From: Clostridia bacterium
GTDB taxonomy: Bacteria; Bacillota_A; Clostridia; Oscillospirales; CAG-272
Assembly: GCA_017462445.1 (NCBI GenBank)
Contig: JAFTRB010000063.1
Span: 1-32,333 of the forward strand
Direction of reading: 5' to 3'
Length of the DNA: 32,333 bases
Part shown: in pieces, positions 1 to 7,908 of the stretch
Layout of the letters: every line of letters begins with the position of its first letter
Position numbering within the stretch: the first letter of the stretch is position 1
The notes under the pieces: model-generated
Seen by the model: the letters and a program-made list of their open reading frames with translations, nothing else
Database searches by the model: none
Told to the model about the DNA's origin: nothing
Position numbers and translations under genes: made by a program

Positions 1-431
1 CTGAAACAGAGGTAGCTATTGCCGCTCTTAAAAATCGAATCACAATGCTTAAGCGAGTGGTTGAGGGCAACAGTGTCTATATAATATATAAAGGAAGGCT
101 TCGGCAGCGAGTGCTTTTGGAAAACAGGATATCAATAAACGAGCTTTTAACCGAAATGCGCATACAGGGCTATGCCGATATAGCCGATATCGAATACGGA
201 ATACTGGAGCAGAACGGAAAAATATCGCTATTCGACAAAAGCGCTTCCCTCGCCCACCCGATCGTGATTGACGGAGAGGTGAACGAGAACGCTCTGACCG
301 AGCTTGGATACAGCATGAGTTGGTTAAATAAACAGCTTGCGCGTGAGAATGCTCGGCTCTCGGACATATTTCTCCTCGAGGTGCTTGATGACGGAGAGGT
401 TAAGCTTGTAAGGAGGGAGAATATTAAATGA
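1..431 (+). CDS. DUF421 (YetF-like) membrane protein, C-terminal part
   Basis: The open frame runs in from the left edge (first full codon at position 3), so the N-terminal membrane helices lie outside the window. About 143 residues are visible. They match the cytoplasmic C-terminal domain of the DUF421/YetF family: an 'EGNSVYIIYKGRL' strand-turn-strand, then 'ISINELLTEMRIQGYADIADIEYGILEQNGKISLF', which is the family's ELL..LR..G..di..v.yaiLE.nG.lS pattern. Family members are small integral membrane proteins of poorly defined function; some Bacillus members have been linked to spores. The stop overlaps the next start as ATGA (428-431), so the two genes are translationally coupled. The family call is firm. 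The role is unknown. Confidence 0.85.
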   Translation, partial: ETEVAIAALKNRITMLKRVVEGNSVYIIYKGRLRQRVLLENRISINELLTEMRIQGYADIADIEYGILEQNGKISLFDKSASLAHPIVIDGEVNENALTELGYSMSWLNKQLARENARLSDIFLLEVLDDGEVKLVRRENIK

Positions 432-778
432 GGGATATACTGATTTCAATCGGGGTTATTCTGCTCCTGGTCGCGATTATCATCACCAATGCAATTTATA
501 TCAATATATTGCTTGGCAGCCTGGAAGGCGGGCTAGCCGAGGTAACGAGTGCTGAGGGCTATAAGGAATTATATAACAAGTATATGAAAAACGAGTGGCT
601 GCTGTCGCTGACCGTGGAGGATGAGCGACTTCTCCGCATAGAGGTTGGCTTTGTGGACTGCCTGAGCTATGCTGACAAAGGGCTGGCAGAGGAGCTACAA
701 ATGGAAAAAAGCCGCCTGCTATCCGAGCTGGGACAGCTAAAGCGGCTTTCCTGGTTTAATATTATGGCGATAGTGTAA
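428..778 (+). CDS. DUF4363-like small membrane-anchored protein
   Basis: A 116-residue protein with one N-terminal hydrophobic helix (about residues 4-29) and an Arg/Glu/Leu-rich helical tail, expected to lie outside the membrane. Clostridia often carry a small protein of the DUF4363 type directly downstream of a DUF421 gene, and this gene's size, single anchor, charged tail and 4-base ATGA overlap with the upstream gene fit that pair. An RBS-like AGGAGGGAG lies just upstream, inside the DUF421 coding end. Its TAA stop (776-778) directly abuts the stop of the opposing gene (779-781), leaving no room for a terminator. The function is unknown. The family call rests more on context than on sequence motifs. 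Confidence 0.65.
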   Translation: MRDILISIGVILLLVAIIITNAIYINILLGSLEGGLAEVTSAEGYKELYNKYMKNEWLLSLTVEDERLLRIEVGFVDCLSYADKGLAEELQMEKSRLLSELGQLKRLSWFNIMAIV

Positions 779-1483
779 TTATCTGAACTCGGTCATATCC
801 TCACGATGTGCAGAAAGGCGCATTATAGAATAATACTCCTCGGTAAGCTTGCCGGAGCTAAGTATGCCAAGCTTTGCGCTCAGAGCCTTTATGACCAGCT
901 CGGGGTTGAGAAAGGCGGACTGGTCGGCGGAGAGGACGGCGCGAATGACAATTTCCTCGCCTTCAAGGCAAGCCTCGGCCGAGCGGATAAGCGGTCGAAT
1001 ATCAACCAACGCCATCTCGCCGGACTTCTTTTTCTTTTCAACCTCTACCCTATCGGCAAGGAGCAAGCGCTCACACCTCTCGGCAAGCTCGCCCGATGCG
1101 CCCAAGGTGGTGATGCGAAGCTCGTAGGAGAACCATTTCAGGTCGGTCTGGGGTATCTCGGTGTAATAAGCATCAAGAACCTGCATCTCGCTTGTCATAT
1201 TGGCATTGAGCCTTGCCATTACCTCCTCCGGCGAGATATCCTCTATAAGACGGATATCCAAAAACTCGCAATTGCTCTCCGTACCGATGGAGAGGGGGGC
1301 GGCAAACACCATCTTAGGCTTGGGGTTAAAGCCCTCGGTGTACCAAAGCGGAAGCTTGGCTCGCACGATAATCTTGTTCATCGTTCGTACCAAATCCAGA
1401 TGAGAGATGTACTGAAGGCTACCAACCTTCTTAAACTTCAAGCGCATTGTTATATAAGGCTTATTGGGGGTCAGTTGCACCAT
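779..1483 (-). CDS. DUF2344 / TIGR03936 radical SAM-linked protein
   Basis: A 234-residue protein. From residue 13 it has the DUF2344 opening 'MRLKFKKVGSLQYISHLDLVR', then 'LPLWYTEGFNPKPKMVFAAPLSIGTES', both diagnostic of the family. In other bacteria this family is fused to, or encoded just after, a B12-binding-type radical SAM protein, as here. The start at 1483 is chosen because GGAGGT sits 8 bases upstream. It overlaps the end of the radical SAM gene by 13 bases. A second Met at residue 13 (1447) also fits the family's N-terminus, but has no better ribosome binding site. The biochemical role of the pair is not established; proximity to tRNA or rRNA maturation genes is common. Last gene of the rlmB operon. 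Confidence 0.88.
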   Translation of the reverse strand: MVQLTPNKPYITMRLKFKKVGSLQYISHLDLVRTMNKIIVRAKLPLWYTEGFNPKPKMVFAAPLSIGTESNCEFLDIRLIEDISPEEVMARLNANMTSEMQVLDAYYTEIPQTDLKWFSYELRITTLGASGELAERCERLLLADRVEVEKKKKSGEMALVDIRPLIRSAEACLEGEEIVIRAVLSADQSAFLNPELVIKALSAKLGILSSGKLTEEYYSIMRLSAHREDMTEFR

Positions 1484-3321
1484 CTGTTTTTACCTCCAAG
1501 CTTATTTGCTCCACAGCCGCTGCAATGCTCCGCGCAGGAGGGTGTCGTCTTGCCCTCATACGCCTTCTCCCTCTCACGAAGGAGGAATTGCTTGGTTACA
1601 CCGCAGTCAATGATATCCCAGGGAAGCACCTCGTCGGTGGCAAAGCCACGGGTGGTGTAGAAGGCGGGATCTACGCCTGTGCGGCTGAACACATCAATCC
1701 AGCGGTCATAGTCGAAATACTCATCCCAGGCATCAAACATTGCGCCCTCCTCAACCGCAAGAGCGATAGCAGGGGCAAGTCGACGGTCTCCGCGGGCAAG
1801 GACCGCCTCGATAAAGGAAACCCTTGCATCGTGGTGAGTGTATCTGATCTTTCTGTCGGTAATACAGCTACGCAGATGCTCCTGCTTAGCTATAAGCTGC
1901 TCGAAGGAGTCCTGCTTCTCCCACTGGAATGGAGTAAACGGCTTTGGCACAAAGCAGGAGACGCTGATGGTTACGCTTACACCGCGGGGACGCTGCTCCT
2001 TGGGCATACGGTAATACTCCTTTATTACCTTGCCTGCCAGGTCTGCAATTCCCTCGATGTCCTCGAGAGTCTCGGTTGGAAGTCCGTTCATAAAGTAGAG
2101 CTTCACACTGCTTTTGCCACCGCGGAAGGCTATACCGACCGCTCGCATCAGATCCTCCTCGCAAACATTCTTGTTGATTACATCGCGAAGACGCTGAGTT
2201 CCAGCCTCGGGAGCAAAGGTAAGTCCTCCGGTGCGAACACTGGAAACCTTCTTCATAAGCTCCTCCGAAAAGGAGTCAATACGGAGCGAGGGCAAAGACA
2301 GGCTGACATGAGCAGAATCGGTCCAGGACAGAAGCCCGTCGGTAAGCTCACGAAGCTGTGAATAGTCACTGATTGACAGGGAGATGAGTGAAATCTCATC
2401 ATACCCGGTATTTTCGTAGAGGCAGCTTGCTGCGCGGCATAGAGTTTCCGGCGACTTTTCACGCACGGGACGGTATACCATACCCGCCTGACAGAAGCGA
2501 CAGCCGCGAATACAGCCACGGTAAACCTCGAGAACTATTCGATCGTGAACCGTCTCGATATACGGCATAATCAGCTTATCCGGATATGGCGCGGTATCGA
2601 GGTCCTCGATTATCCGCTTTTTTATTTTCCTTGGAACATCGGGATAGAGCGGCTCGTACTCCTTAAGAGTACCGTCCTCGTTGTACTCTACCCTGTATAG
2701 CGAGGGTATGTACACGCCCTCAATATGAGATGCCTCACGGAGAAACGCGGAGCGAGTGTAGCTTCCATCCTCCCTCATCTTATTATAAAGATGGCAGATT
2801 TCAAGCAAGACCTCCTCGCCCTCACCGATATTTATAAGGTCGAAGAACTCGGCAACAGGCTCGGCATTAAAGACACATGGACCGCCGGCAATGACTATCG
2901 GGGTATCCTCTCCCCTATCCTTAGCCCAAATCGGAAAGCCCGCAAGACGAAGCATCTGCAAGGCGGTGGTGTAGCATAGCTCATACTGGAGCGAGAATGC
3001 GACAATGTCGAAGCTATCAAGCGAGTCACCACTCTCGACAGCAGAAAGAGGAATGGAATATTCCTCCATCTTCGCCTTCATATCCTCCCAGGGCGCATAT
3101 ACCCTCTCGCACCAGATATCCTTATCCCTATTCAGTACATCGTAGAGAATACGGACGCCAAGGTTGGACATACCTATTTCATATGTATCAGGGAAGCAGA
3201 ACGCGAAGCGACATTTAACCTCTTCCCTGTTCTTAATAACCTGATTATATTCACCGCCGATATACCTGCCCGGCTTAGAAACCGAGCGAAGTATCGATGA
3301 AATATTCTTTTGCTGTGACAT
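1471..3321 (-). CDS. TIGR03960-type radical SAM protein (B12-binding-like N-domain)
   Basis: A 616-residue protein. Residues about 35-180 form the B12-binding-like domain (FPDTYEIGMSNLG..., then VIAGGPCVFNAEP and INIGEGEE). The radical SAM core starts near 262, with the iron-sulfur motif CX3CX2C at Cys270, Cys274 and Cys277 in 'YRGCIRGCRFCQAG'. The C-terminus carries a further Cys cluster, 'CAEHCSGCGANK'. The start at 3321 is preferred: its ATG shares one base with the upstream stop (TAATG), AAGGAAA lies just before it, and the family sequence starts there. A longer frame to 3405 only adds residues overlapping the upstream gene. The partner is the DUF2344 protein, which starts 13 bases before this gene's stop. 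The substrate is unknown; a radical-based modification, possibly of RNA, is an inference from family context. Confidence 0.88.
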   Translation of the reverse strand: MSQQKNISSILRSVSKPGRYIGGEYNQVIKNREEVKCRFAFCFPDTYEIGMSNLGVRILYDVLNRDKDIWCERVYAPWEDMKAKMEEYSIPLSAVESGDSLDSFDIVAFSLQYELCYTTALQMLRLAGFPIWAKDRGEDTPIVIAGGPCVFNAEPVAEFFDLINIGEGEEVLLEICHLYNKMREDGSYTRSAFLREASHIEGVYIPSLYRVEYNEDGTLKEYEPLYPDVPRKIKKRIIEDLDTAPYPDKLIMPYIETVHDRIVLEVYRGCIRGCRFCQAGMVYRPVREKSPETLCRAASCLYENTGYDEISLISLSISDYSQLRELTDGLLSWTDSAHVSLSLPSLRIDSFSEELMKKVSSVRTGGLTFAPEAGTQRLRDVINKNVCEEDLMRAVGIAFRGGKSSVKLYFMNGLPTETLEDIEGIADLAGKVIKEYYRMPKEQRPRGVSVTISVSCFVPKPFTPFQWEKQDSFEQLIAKQEHLRSCITDRKIRYTHHDARVSFIEAVLARGDRRLAPAIALAVEEGAMFDAWDEYFDYDRWIDVFSRTGVDPAFYTTRGFATDEVLPWDIIDCGVTKQFLLREREKAYEGKTTPSCAEHCSGCGANKLGGKNRWCN

Positions 3322-5816
3322 TACTGATTTCCTTTTTCTTTCTTTTCTATCCCAAAGCGGAGCTTGCTTCTGATATAAAGCACCAGACACCAAACGACCT
3401 GCCACATTGCAAGCGCGGATACGGGAATTATGAACATCTCTCCCAGGGCGATCAGTACGCCAAGCGAAGCGCCTACCATTGTGGAGATAAGCTCGGTTAC
3501 TGCCTGCGCAGACTGGAAGGCTGTGTAATTCCGAGCGAGGATAAGCATGTTGAATACATCATCCTTGTCGGAATAGGTGATAATCCCCGAGTCGATGCGA
3601 CGGAAGAGGCGCTCCTCGCGCTCGAGAGGAACATGCTTCTTCATTATTCTTATATTGTCCTCACCAAAGGTAAGCACCTTTACAAGCTCAAGAGAGATAT
3701 TGGGGTCTCTTGTATAGATGAGAGGAATGATTTTCTGCTCCTTCAAATACGGGAGAATCATTGTAAACTCCTCACTGAAGGAATAACGAATGGAGAAGCG
3801 GACATAAATCTCGCCATCCTCGGCCCCATAGAGAAGCTTTGTTGAATCATGAAGAGAGCTACCGCTCCTCAGATCCTCGGCAGGGATATTAACCCCCTTG
3901 CGCTTCATATATTCCAGAGTTCCGGCAGAGATGCGATGCCCATCGAGAATACCGCTGATACCGTCATCCTCAATGTCGATGTCGACCGCCTGGCTGCTTC
4001 GCTGCTCCATTGCCTGGGAAAATACGAAGTCAAGCGGACCGCCAACAACGGAGAAAATTGCATACATCTGCTTCATCGCCTTGGTCATATTACCCGCATT
4101 GCCATAAAGGTGAACATTGCGTATAGTGACATCCTCCTCGCCGAAGATCTCGGTATCGAGGTAGGTAAGGACGTCTATTCCGGCAGCATCGTACAGGGCG
4201 CGCTCGCCAACGAAGGTTCCATCCTCGCTCTCTGCTACCGCCAGGGCGTGCCTGTGAGGAATCTTGTGTATGAGGGTCGAGAATGCCGGCACAGCAAGCA
4301 TAAACACTATTGCAAACGCCTGAGCAGCCGTGGACAAGCCGTCACCCAGGAAATATGAAACCACTGCTGTGACGATGGCTATACCGAGGGATACACCGAG
4401 ATTTATCGCGGTATTTGCGGTGTTTTCGGCATCGCGAGAGGAATTCTTGAAAAATCCTGAGGCGAAGGCTGTCGGGAACATACGGGCTGTAACCGACTTG
4501 TACTCATCCACCACGCCATCGAGGGCGATATTCTCACGAGGAAGCTCGCGAGTCATCTTAAGATCTATGACATTTTTGGCAGTATTGCGCGAGGCAACAC
4601 GAAAGCTTGTGAACTCGGCGTGGGTGCGGAAAAGGGCCGCAATGATGGCAACAAGCACCTGAATTGCAAAGAGAAGCCCGACGGTTATGTAGTTGCTTAT
4701 TCCGCTGTAATAGATAACCGCGCTGTATCCAAAGACCACGGCAAGAGAGATTATTATATTTATTTCGGGCAAAATTTTACCCTTGAAGAAGCCACGGAAC
4801 ACACCGACGATTTCGGGAATTGCCAAAAGAGCAAGACAAAGGACAAACTGCAAATCGATAATCAGCGAAGCGTATGGAAGTCGCTCGATACCGAAGAAGG
4901 AGGTCGCCTTGATGCCAAGGAAGCCGAGAACCTCCACTGCTACCAGAGCGGCAAGGACAAGCACGCAGGAGATAAGGCGAACACGAACCGACATAAGACG
5001 GTCCAAAAAACGGTCCTTTATTTCATCTCTCTGCCCATAGTTATTAAACTCTCCCGCCCTGTCGGTGGGATCATCAGCGCCCTCGGGCAATTCGACTGAT
5101 GCTTCCTCGGTTACGCCGCTTCGGGAAAACTCCCCGCCCTGTGGGTCGGGCATAGTGTAGGGTTCGCTTGGTGTGGGGCTTACTAACGGAACATCTGTAT
5201 CAACGGGCGCAAAGAAGTCCTCCTCCGGCTCCTCTTTGATAGGCTCCGGCTCCTCTTGGGGCTCCGGCTGAACGGGTGTTCTCGATGCCTCGGGAATAGA
5301 CTCGCCATCGGCAACAAAATCGCTAACAGAGAACTTGAACATAGTCAAGCTTTCATCAATCGGCTCGCCTATGCGCTGTGGAGTGGAGCTTACAACGACC
5401 TTTCCGGCCTCGCTATCACGGTCAAGCTCGGCGGTGGGATCAAGGGAGGTGTCCTCCAAAAGCCCGGATGCAGGCTCCTGCTCCTTCCTGGGAAGCGGAC
5501 GGGGGTCATTCTTCATTCTGTAAGTCTCACTGACCTCGGTAAAGCGAGGAACATAGGTAGTACGAATTCGGAACGGGTCCTCAACATAGGTCTCGCTGGA
5601 ATATTTTTCGCTTATCTCAAAGCTGTCGGGGAGCGTAAACTCTCCCTCCTCTGTCACCTCCTCGGGGGTGGCATCTGTTGAAGTCTCGATGGGCTCCTCA
5701 TCCCTGATAATGAGAACCCCCTCCTCCTCGGAAACCTCGAAGGTAAGGCCGGTAGCCTGAGGCTGTGTATCCTCATCGGGTGTAAGCGTTAAATCGAGAT
5801 TGTTATTGTCATCCAA
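3321..5816 (-). CDS. Polytopic protein resembling an inactive P-type ATPase
   Basis: An 831-residue protein of no family I recognise with certainty. Residues 1-275 are acidic, Pro/Glu/Thr-rich and probably disordered. Hydrophobic segments lie near 280-300, 314-342, 350-370, 376-396, 470-490, 496-515, 772-793 and 796-815. The order recalls a P1B-type ATPase: a helix ending 'FMLAVPAFSTLIHKIPHRHAL' where such pumps have CPC...P, then 'VGERALYDAAGIDVLTYLDTEIFGEEDVTI' where they have the phosphorylation loop DKTGTLT, an N-domain-like 'DGISGILDGHRISAGTLEYMKRKG' (618-641), and a final helix pair. The key residues are lost: only Asp554 remains of DKTGTLT, the CPC is AVPA, and TGE and GDGxND are absent. 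The start is TTG at 5816, set by a perfect AAGGAGGT 7 bases upstream. The gene lies 23 bases after rlmB and overlaps the radical SAM gene. I infer a non-pumping regulator or scaffold; the fold assignment is tentative. Confidence 0.55.
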   Translation of the reverse strand: MDDNNNLDLTLTPDEDTQPQATGLTFEVSEEEGVLIIRDEEPIETSTDATPEEVTEEGEFTLPDSFEISEKYSSETYVEDPFRIRTTYVPRFTEVSETYRMKNDPRPLPRKEQEPASGLLEDTSLDPTAELDRDSEAGKVVVSSTPQRIGEPIDESLTMFKFSVSDFVADGESIPEASRTPVQPEPQEEPEPIKEEPEEDFFAPVDTDVPLVSPTPSEPYTMPDPQGGEFSRSGVTEEASVELPEGADDPTDRAGEFNNYGQRDEIKDRFLDRLMSVRVRLISCVLVLAALVAVEVLGFLGIKATSFFGIERLPYASLIIDLQFVLCLALLAIPEIVGVFRGFFKGKILPEINIIISLAVVFGYSAVIYYSGISNYITVGLLFAIQVLVAIIAALFRTHAEFTSFRVASRNTAKNVIDLKMTRELPRENIALDGVVDEYKSVTARMFPTAFASGFFKNSSRDAENTANTAINLGVSLGIAIVTAVVSYFLGDGLSTAAQAFAIVFMLAVPAFSTLIHKIPHRHALAVAESEDGTFVGERALYDAAGIDVLTYLDTEIFGEEDVTIRNVHLYGNAGNMTKAMKQMYAIFSVVGGPLDFVFSQAMEQRSSQAVDIDIEDDGISGILDGHRISAGTLEYMKRKGVNIPAEDLRSGSSLHDSTKLLYGAEDGEIYVRFSIRYSFSEEFTMILPYLKEQKIIPLIYTRDPNISLELVKVLTFGEDNIRIMKKHVPLEREERLFRRIDSGIITYSDKDDVFNMLILARNYTAFQSAQAVTELISTMVGASLGVLIALGEMFIIPVSALAMWQVVWCLVLYIRSKLRFGIEKKEKGNQ

Positions 5817-5839
5817 GATAACTACCTCCTTTTTGGTGG

Positions 5840-6670
5840 TTAATTACTGTGCTTTTGCTTTGCCACCTCTGCGAAGAGGACTGCGCCTGCACAGGATACA
5901 TTCATGGAATTCACTCTGCCATACATAGGAATGGAGAGGATAAAATCACATTTTTGACGGACGAGATTTGATATGCCTGAGCCCTCGCTGCCAAGAACGA
6001 TGGCAACCGCGCCGCTAAGATCGGTGCCGTAATAAACATCTCCGTCCATATCTGCGCCATAAATCCAAAGTCCATGCTCCTTCAGCTCATCAATTGCGGT
6101 GGGGAGATTTGTGACCTTGGCTATTCTCATATGCTCGATAGCACCTGCAGAAGCCTTGGCGACCGTGGTGGTAAGACCGACGGCACGTCTTTTTGGAATG
6201 ATGACGCCGTGAGCGCCTGCGCATTCGGCACTACGGATTATTGCGCCGAGATTGTGAGGGTCCTCGATACCGTCGCACACAACGACAAACGGCTTTTCTC
6301 CCCTCTCGCGGGCATAGTCGATTATCTGCTCGACGGTGGAGTAATTGCGCTCGGCGGCAATGGCGACAACACCCTGGTGCTTCCCTCCGGCAGAAAGCTC
6401 GTCAAGCTTGGAGCGATCGCATTCAAAAATGGGAATTCCGCGCTCGGCGGCAATGCCCAGAATAAGATTAATAGAGCCTTCGCGCTCGCCGGACTGAATA
6501 AATAGCTTTTCTACATCTCTGCTTCCGCTAAGAAGCTCCTTGACCGCATTTCTTCCATAAACGGTGCATTCGTCAAGTTCGCGTGGGGGATTTGTGTGGC
6601 GTCTGTCCGCCCCCCTGCCTTTATCGAAAGCGGGGCGAGGGCCTCCCCGCCCTTTTCTTTTATTTTCCAT
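5840..6670 (-). CDS. rlmB: 23S rRNA 2'-O-ribose methyltransferase RlmB (TrmH/SPOUT family)
   Basis: A 276-residue protein. A basic Arg/Gly-rich N-terminus is followed by the substrate-binding domain (VYGRNAVKELL...HQGVVAIAAE) and the SPOUT methyltransferase domain with its conserved motifs: 'VVCDGIEDPHNLGAIIRSAECAGAHGVI', 'AIVLGSEGSGISNLVRQKCD' and 'LSIPMYGRVNSMNVSCAGAVLFAE'. These are the SAM-binding trefoil-knot motifs of RlmB/TrmH enzymes, which methylate a ribose in 23S rRNA (Gm2251 in E. coli). The start at 6670 is chosen because GGAG lies 6 bases upstream; a TTG 12 bases earlier is part of that ribosome binding site. First gene of the operon with the P-type-ATPase-like protein and the radical SAM pair. 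It has its own promoter at 6720-6748. Confidence 0.93.
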   Translation of the reverse strand: MENKRKGRGGPRPAFDKGRGADRRHTNPPRELDECTVYGRNAVKELLSGSRDVEKLFIQSGEREGSINLILGIAAERGIPIFECDRSKLDELSAGGKHQGVVAIAAERNYSTVEQIIDYARERGEKPFVVVCDGIEDPHNLGAIIRSAECAGAHGVIIPKRRAVGLTTTVAKASAGAIEHMRIAKVTNLPTAIDELKEHGLWIYGADMDGDVYYGTDLSGAVAIVLGSEGSGISNLVRQKCDFILSIPMYGRVNSMNVSCAGAVLFAEVAKQKHSN

Positions 6671-6719
6671 AATGATCTCCAAAAATATTTTTAGATATAC
6701 TTATAACTATACGAATATC

Positions 6720-6748
6720 ATTATAGCACAAAAAAAGCCTGTTGTACA
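6720..6748 (-). promoter_or_regulatory. Sigma-A-type promoter of the rlmB operon
   Basis: Read on the minus strand: TGTACA (6748-6743), a 17-base spacer, then a perfect TATAAT (6725-6720). An extended -10 TGC directly precedes TATAAT. The -35 box matches the consensus at 4 of 6 bases. Transcription would start near 6713, about 43 bases before the rlmB ATG. It lies just downstream of the terminator of the preceding gene. Confidence 0.75.
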
Positions 6749-6756
6749 TATCTTTT

Positions 6757-6797
6757 TCAAAAAAATAAAAAATCCACCCAAAGCTGGGTGGATTTTT
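6757..6797 (-). terminator. Rho-independent terminator of the zinc-ribbon gene
   Basis: A 12-base-pair perfect stem (6768-6779 with 6786-6797) encloses the loop 6780-6785. On the minus strand it is followed by a long T-rich tract (complement of 6757-6770). It lies 10 bases after the stop of the zinc-ribbon gene and before the rlmB promoter, so it separates the two units. Confidence 0.9.
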
Positions 6798-6806
6798 GTG
6801 GGAGGA

Positions 6807-7082
6807 TCAGCCTTCCTTCTTTGCTGCGAAGCAAACGCTGCAGTAAACAGGCTTGCCCTCGGTGGGCTTGAAGGGAACCTGGCACTCGCTACCGCACTCT
6901 GCGCAAACAGCGGCGAACATCTCTCTCTCGCCTCTCTGCGCGTTCTTTCTTGCAGCACGGCACTCCTTGCATCTCTGAGGCTTGTTCTCGAAGCCTCTCT
7001 GTGCATAGAACTCCTGCTCACCTGCGGTGAACACGAAATCGTTGCCACATTCTTTACACTTCAATGTCTCGTCCTGGTACAT
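6807..7082 (-). CDS. Zinc-ribbon (zf-trcl type) protein
   Basis: A 91-residue protein with four CxxC pairs: 'CKECGNDF' near the N-terminus, 'CKECRAARK' in the middle, then 'CAECGSECQVPFKP' and 'PVYCSVCF'. The first half fits the probable zinc-ribbon domain family often annotated zf-trcl; the second half is a CxDxG-like zinc knuckle. Two Zn sites are likely. The start at 7082 follows AAGGAAGAG. No promoter is clear in the 109 bases upstream (7083-7191), which contain only a short TTGGT-AA-ACCAA palindrome. It follows the sigma factor gene in the same direction and could be co-transcribed with it. The function is unknown; nucleic-acid or ribosome binding is typical of such proteins. Confidence 0.8.
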   Translation of the reverse strand: MYQDETLKCKECGNDFVFTAGEQEFYAQRGFENKPQRCKECRAARKNAQRGEREMFAAVCAECGSECQVPFKPTEGKPVYCSVCFAAKKEG

Positions 7083-7191
7083 TTCTTTCTCTTCCTTTGT
7101 AGGTATATTTTTTGCCCTTAGACGGATTCCAACCGACGCCTTGGTAAACCAATGTTCTCCCTTAAACTACTTGGGCATATAAACTATGCTG

Positions 7192-7755
7192 TCACGCCTG
7201 ATGGGAGCTTAGCCCATCACGCAGCTTGCGTATCATCCGCGCCTTGGTATTGTCCACCGACTTTGCCGTCTTGCCAAGCCTTGTGGCAATATCGGCGGTC
7301 TTGTAGCCCCTGAGGCAGAAGCAAAATACGCGATATTCATATTCGGATAGCAACGAGCGAGCCTCGCGGAGAAACTCCTCTCTCTCCTCGCGCGCCTCCA
7401 CGGCGGCATCTATGCCACCCGGAACAGCTAATCGCTCTACATCCTTGTCGACAAAAGTAAAGCCTCTCCTGTCGCGACTGCGAATGTAATCTGCAAGGCA
7501 TCTTGCTACACAAATCCGCGCATAGAGCCCAAAGGTCACATTGCTCTGCTCTGTATTGAAGGCCTTTACCGCTTTGTACAGTCCAACACAGCCCTCCGAG
7601 AATGCCTCTGACCTATCCGCATCGATGCCAAGCCGCTTCATAGCTGCTAAAATCATAGGAGTATAGCTTTCAAGAAGAGTATTGAATGCAGAATTGCTGC
7701 CCTCGCGCGCAGCCAAAATCAACGCCTTAATATCTTCCTGTCCGCGATTATCCAT
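7192..7755 (-). CDS. Sigma-70 family factor, SigH-like
   Basis: A 187-residue protein. Region 2 is recognisable in 'EAFSEGCVGLYKAVKAFNTEQSNVTFGLYARICVARCLADYIRSRDRRG' and region 4 in 'LLSEYEYRVFCFCLRGYKTADIATRLGKTAKSVDNTKARMIRKLRD'. The 'K(S/T).DN...R..RKL' ending is typical of SigH, the sporulation and transition-state sigma factor, rather than of ECF factors with an anti-sigma partner. The length is slightly below the usual 210-220. The start at 7755 follows GAGAGGA. No anti-sigma factor gene is adjacent. It has its own strong sigma-A promoter with the -35 box inside a long inverted repeat. A true SigH orthologue or a SigH paralogue are both possible. Confidence 0.8.
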   Translation of the reverse strand: MDNRGQEDIKALILAAREGSNSAFNTLLESYTPMILAAMKRLGIDADRSEAFSEGCVGLYKAVKAFNTEQSNVTFGLYARICVARCLADYIRSRDRRGFTFVDKDVERLAVPGGIDAAVEAREEREEFLREARSLLSEYEYRVFCFCLRGYKTADIATRLGKTAKSVDNTKARMIRKLRDGLSSHQA

Positions 7756-7778
7756 ACACTATCCTCTCATTAAATAAT

Positions 7779-7807
7779 ATTATATATTTAATAGAAAGAA
7801 AAGTCAA
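7779..7807 (-). promoter_or_regulatory. Sigma-A promoter of the SigH-like gene
   Basis: On the minus strand: TTGACT (7807-7802), a 17-base spacer, then TATAAT (7784-7779). This is almost a perfect vegetative promoter. The region is very AT-rich. Transcription would start near 7772, 17 bases before the start codon, just in front of the AGAGGA ribosome binding site. Confidence 0.85.
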
Positions 7808-7908
7808 GGTGTTATTCAAAAAAAGTTAACGAAAAATCAAAAATTCTTACAAAAGACACAGAAACGCCCCCTGCTTTTTCGTCACCTTGCACAATTTTCT
7901 TTCTATTA
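7789..7908. repeat. Long interrupted inverted repeat over the sigma promoter
   Basis: The left arm 7789-7811 (TAATAGAAAGAAAA, GT, CAAGGTG) is mirrored by the right arm 7883-7908 (CACCTTG, CACAA, TTTTCTTTCTATTA). 21 bases pair as 7 + 14, with a small asymmetric bulge, around a spacer of about 71 bases. The right arm begins at the stop codon of the DUF4364 gene. The left arm covers the -35 box and most of the promoter spacer of the sigma factor gene. It could be a DNA operator pair or an RNA stem in read-through transcripts. Confidence 0.7.

Noticed and set aside
3321..5816. A working heavy-metal or calcium P-type ATPase
   Set aside because: The phosphorylation loop, TGE, CPC and GDGxND motifs are all missing or replaced, so ATP-driven pumping is not expected.
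7083..7191. Small RNA or riboswitch between the sigma factor and zinc-ribbon genes
   Set aside because: Only a 5-base-pair palindrome is visible; there is no recognisable RNA motif or terminator.
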